Shown here: positions 6,174 to 6,728 of the stretch, one piece after another | Numbering within the stretch: position 1 is the stretch's first letter | Layout: each line of letters opens with the position of its first letter | Source of the DNA: Clostridia bacterium | GTDB taxonomy: Bacteria; Bacillota; Clostridia; Christensenellales; CAG-917 | Direction of reading: 5' to 3' | Length of the DNA stretch: 6,728 nucleotides | Assembly (NCBI GenBank): GCA_900754695.1 | Contig: CAAEDU010000081.1 | Span: forward strand, 1 to 6,728 | Translations under genes and position numbers: made by a program | The notes under the pieces: model-generated | What the model saw: only the letters and a program-made list of their open reading frames with translations | Database searches by the model: none | Told to the model about the DNA's origin: nothing

Positions 6174-6248
6174 ATGGGGCTCCGCCCCATGACCCGGGCA
6201 GGGGTCCTACCCCTGCACCCCGCGAGGGGCATCATGCCCCTCGACCCC
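6174..6248. repeat. array of three tandem G/C-tract hairpins
   Basis: Three different hairpins of the same design follow the rubrerythrin gene. They are ATGGGGC/GCCCCAT (6174-6180 with 6184-6190), GCAGGGGT/ACCCCTGC (6198-6205 with 6209-6216) and CGAGGGGCAT/ATGCCCCTCG (6223-6232 with 6234-6243). Each is followed two to four bases later by a second C-tract (6193-6195, 6218-6221, 6245-6248), so first and second C-tracts start exactly 8 bases apart in all three. None has a T-run, so they are unlikely to be simple terminators. Confidence 0.75.
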
Positions 6249-6262
6249 TTGTTTTGTAAGAA

Positions 6263-6309
6263 TGCGCCGAAGGCTGCGGCTCCGCCTGCACCCTTCGGCG
6301 CAATTTTTT
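6263..6309 (+). terminator. rho-independent terminator of the perR operon
   Basis: GCGCCGAAGG (6264-6273) pairs perfectly with CCTTCGGCGC (6292-6301), extended by T6263-A6302, and is followed by six T residues (6304-6309). The loop contains a small inner GCGG/CCGC palindrome. Strength and position, about 130 nt after the rubrerythrin stop, suit termination of the plus-strand operon. The hairpin array 6174-6248 would then be part of the transcript's 3' untranslated region. Confidence 0.8.
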
Positions 6310-6336
6310 ATAACGCAAGGGTGTCGCTTGCCTCCT

Positions 6337-6363
6337 TTTCGCCGCCAAGCACTCATCTCGGCT
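6337..6363 (+). repeat. 27-nt flank motif, right copy
   Basis: TTTCGCCGCCAA, four bases GCAC, then TCATCTCGGCT. It matches the minus-strand motif at 601-627 in both blocks and in spacer length. It follows a small GCAAG/CTTGC hairpin (6315-6331) just after the operon terminator, as the left copy follows the hairpin after the GH27 gene. Its role is unknown. Confidence 0.65.
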
Positions 6364-6391
6364 ACGCCTGCGATGAATCGGCGACTTATTA

Positions 6392-6418
6392 CCCCGGCCG
6401 AAAATACTTTCGGCGGGG
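6392..6418. repeat. bulged 11-bp hairpin
   Basis: CCCC (6392-6395) and GCCGAAA (6397-6403) pair with TTTCGGC (6408-6414) and GGGG (6415-6418) around a 4-nt loop, with G6396 bulged. No T-run follows on either strand. It lies in the gene-free right flank. Confidence 0.55.
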
Positions 6419-6435
6419 ACCCAGATTTGCCCCTT

Positions 6436-6462
6436 GCGAGGGTGTTACACCCTCGCGCTCCC
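6436..6462 (+). repeat. 27-bp GCGAGGG palindromic unit, second copy
   Basis: A perfect palindrome, GCGAGGGTGT (6436-6445), one T, ACACCCTCGC (6447-6456), is followed by GCTCCC. It is identical over 27 bp to 6651-6677 and differs from 123-149 at one base. All three copies have the same orientation. Confidence 0.85.
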
Positions 6463-6548
6463 GCGTCGTGATCCGCGCGTGTTCGTCGCCGTGCGCCGCT
6501 CCTCGGCGGGCGGCTCGCCTGTCGCGCGGTCGCTCATTATCACGTCGT

Positions 6549-6583
6549 GAAAATGCGGAGACGCTCGTTCGCTCCGCGTTTTC
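6549..6583. repeat. 12-bp hairpin near right end
   Basis: GAAAATGCGGAG (6549-6560) pairs with CTCCGCGTTTTC (6572-6583), with one T-G wobble and an 11-nt loop. A smaller palindrome TCACGTCGTGA (6540-6550) overlaps its left arm. The T-run lies inside the right arm rather than after it, so terminator function is doubtful. Confidence 0.55.
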
Positions 6584-6625
6584 AATGAAAACTATCCGCT
6601 CTCTCGTTCATTTTCGCTCCGTGTA

Positions 6626-6677
6626 GTGGGGGTAACACCCCCACACCCCTGCGAGGGTGTTACACCCTCGCGCTCCC
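6626..6677 (+). repeat. two adjacent palindromic units at right end
   Basis: GTGGGGGT (6626-6633) pairs with ACCCCCAC (6637-6644), and ACCCCT follows. Then comes the 27-bp GCGAGGG unit (6651-6677), third copy. The left flank carries relatives of both units in the opposite order (GCGAGGG unit 123-149, GTGGGGG unit 151-179), and in both flanks the array is directly followed by CCCATACT or CCATACTT. Confidence 0.8.
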
Positions 6678-6728
6678 ATACTATTTGTTTGTAGCTTGTA
6701 CAAGCACTCGTGTTGTCAAGGAACAGCG

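Larger units (their letters stand above)
6132..6728. other. gene-free right flank with hairpins and terminator
   Basis: After the rubrerythrin stop I see no credible gene. The open frames (for example 6174-6626 plus) translate hairpin sequence into Pro/Arg/Ser-rich peptides without motifs or ribosome sites. The region contains a hairpin array (6174-6248), a terminator (6263-6309), the 27-nt motif (6337-6363), a bulged hairpin (6392-6418), repeat units at 6436-6462 and 6626-6677, and a hairpin at 6549-6583. A perfect 12-bp palindrome GCTTGTACAAGC sits at 6694-6705. No tRNA or rRNA was recognised. Confidence 0.6.

Noticed and set aside
6174..6626. Plus-strand gene of 150 codons after the rubrerythrin
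   Set aside because: It spans the hairpin array, the terminator and repeat copies; there is no ribosome site or recognisable domain.
122..6677. CRISPR array from the repeated palindromic units
   Set aside because: Only three near-identical copies, two of them about 200 bp apart and one over 6 kb away, with no regular spacers and no cas genes.

Overview
The window looks like a piece of a GC-rich chromosome from an anaerobic Gram-positive bacterium of the Clostridia type, possibly a gut lineage. The evidence is a PerR-type peroxide regulator, a flavin reductase-rubredoxin protein and a clostridial-style 'reverse' rubrerythrin, together with two cytoplasmic glycosidases that act on plant or dietary oligosaccharides. 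Strong AGGAGG-type ribosome sites fit this. The taxonomic guess is inference; there is no rRNA or other marker gene here.

Layout: bases 1-627 hold no convincing gene but contain short G/C-tract hairpins and other inverted repeats. Bases 654-2303 (minus) encode a GH27 alpha-galactosidase-like enzyme with a carbohydrate-binding-like module inserted inside its catalytic barrel. Bases 2304-2502 are a repeat-rich intergenic gap. Bases 2503-4170 (minus) encode a GH13 oligo-1,6-glucosidase-like enzyme. Bases 4171-4512 are a divergent promoter region. Bases 4513-4917 (plus) encode PerR, overlapping by 4 nt an open frame at 4914-6131. That frame runs without a stop through a flavin reductase domain, two rubredoxin domains and a reverse-rubrerythrin diiron domain. 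Bases 6132-6728 are again gene-free, with a rho-independent terminator and more of the same hairpins found at the left end.

How the genes work together: the two minus-strand enzymes would release galactose and glucose from intracellular oligosaccharides such as melibiose/raffinose-type and isomaltose-type sugars; no transporter is in view. The plus-strand genes form an oxidative-stress operon. PerR should repress its own promoter through a Fur/PerR-like box lying between the -10 element and the ribosome site. When peroxide inactivates PerR, the flavin reductase-rubredoxin and rubrerythrin parts would pass electrons to peroxide (or oxygen) at the diiron site.

The points most worth a second look are: (1) the in-frame joining of a whole electron chain into one 405-residue polypeptide, with a perfect internal ribosome site and start between its halves and a +1-frame stop just before it; (2) a 27-nt motif shared, in inverted orientation, just beyond the 3' ends of both outward-facing transcription units; (3) a family of eight short units, each with one G-tract and two evenly spaced C-tracts, in both flanks; and (4) the module inserted in the GH27 enzyme.
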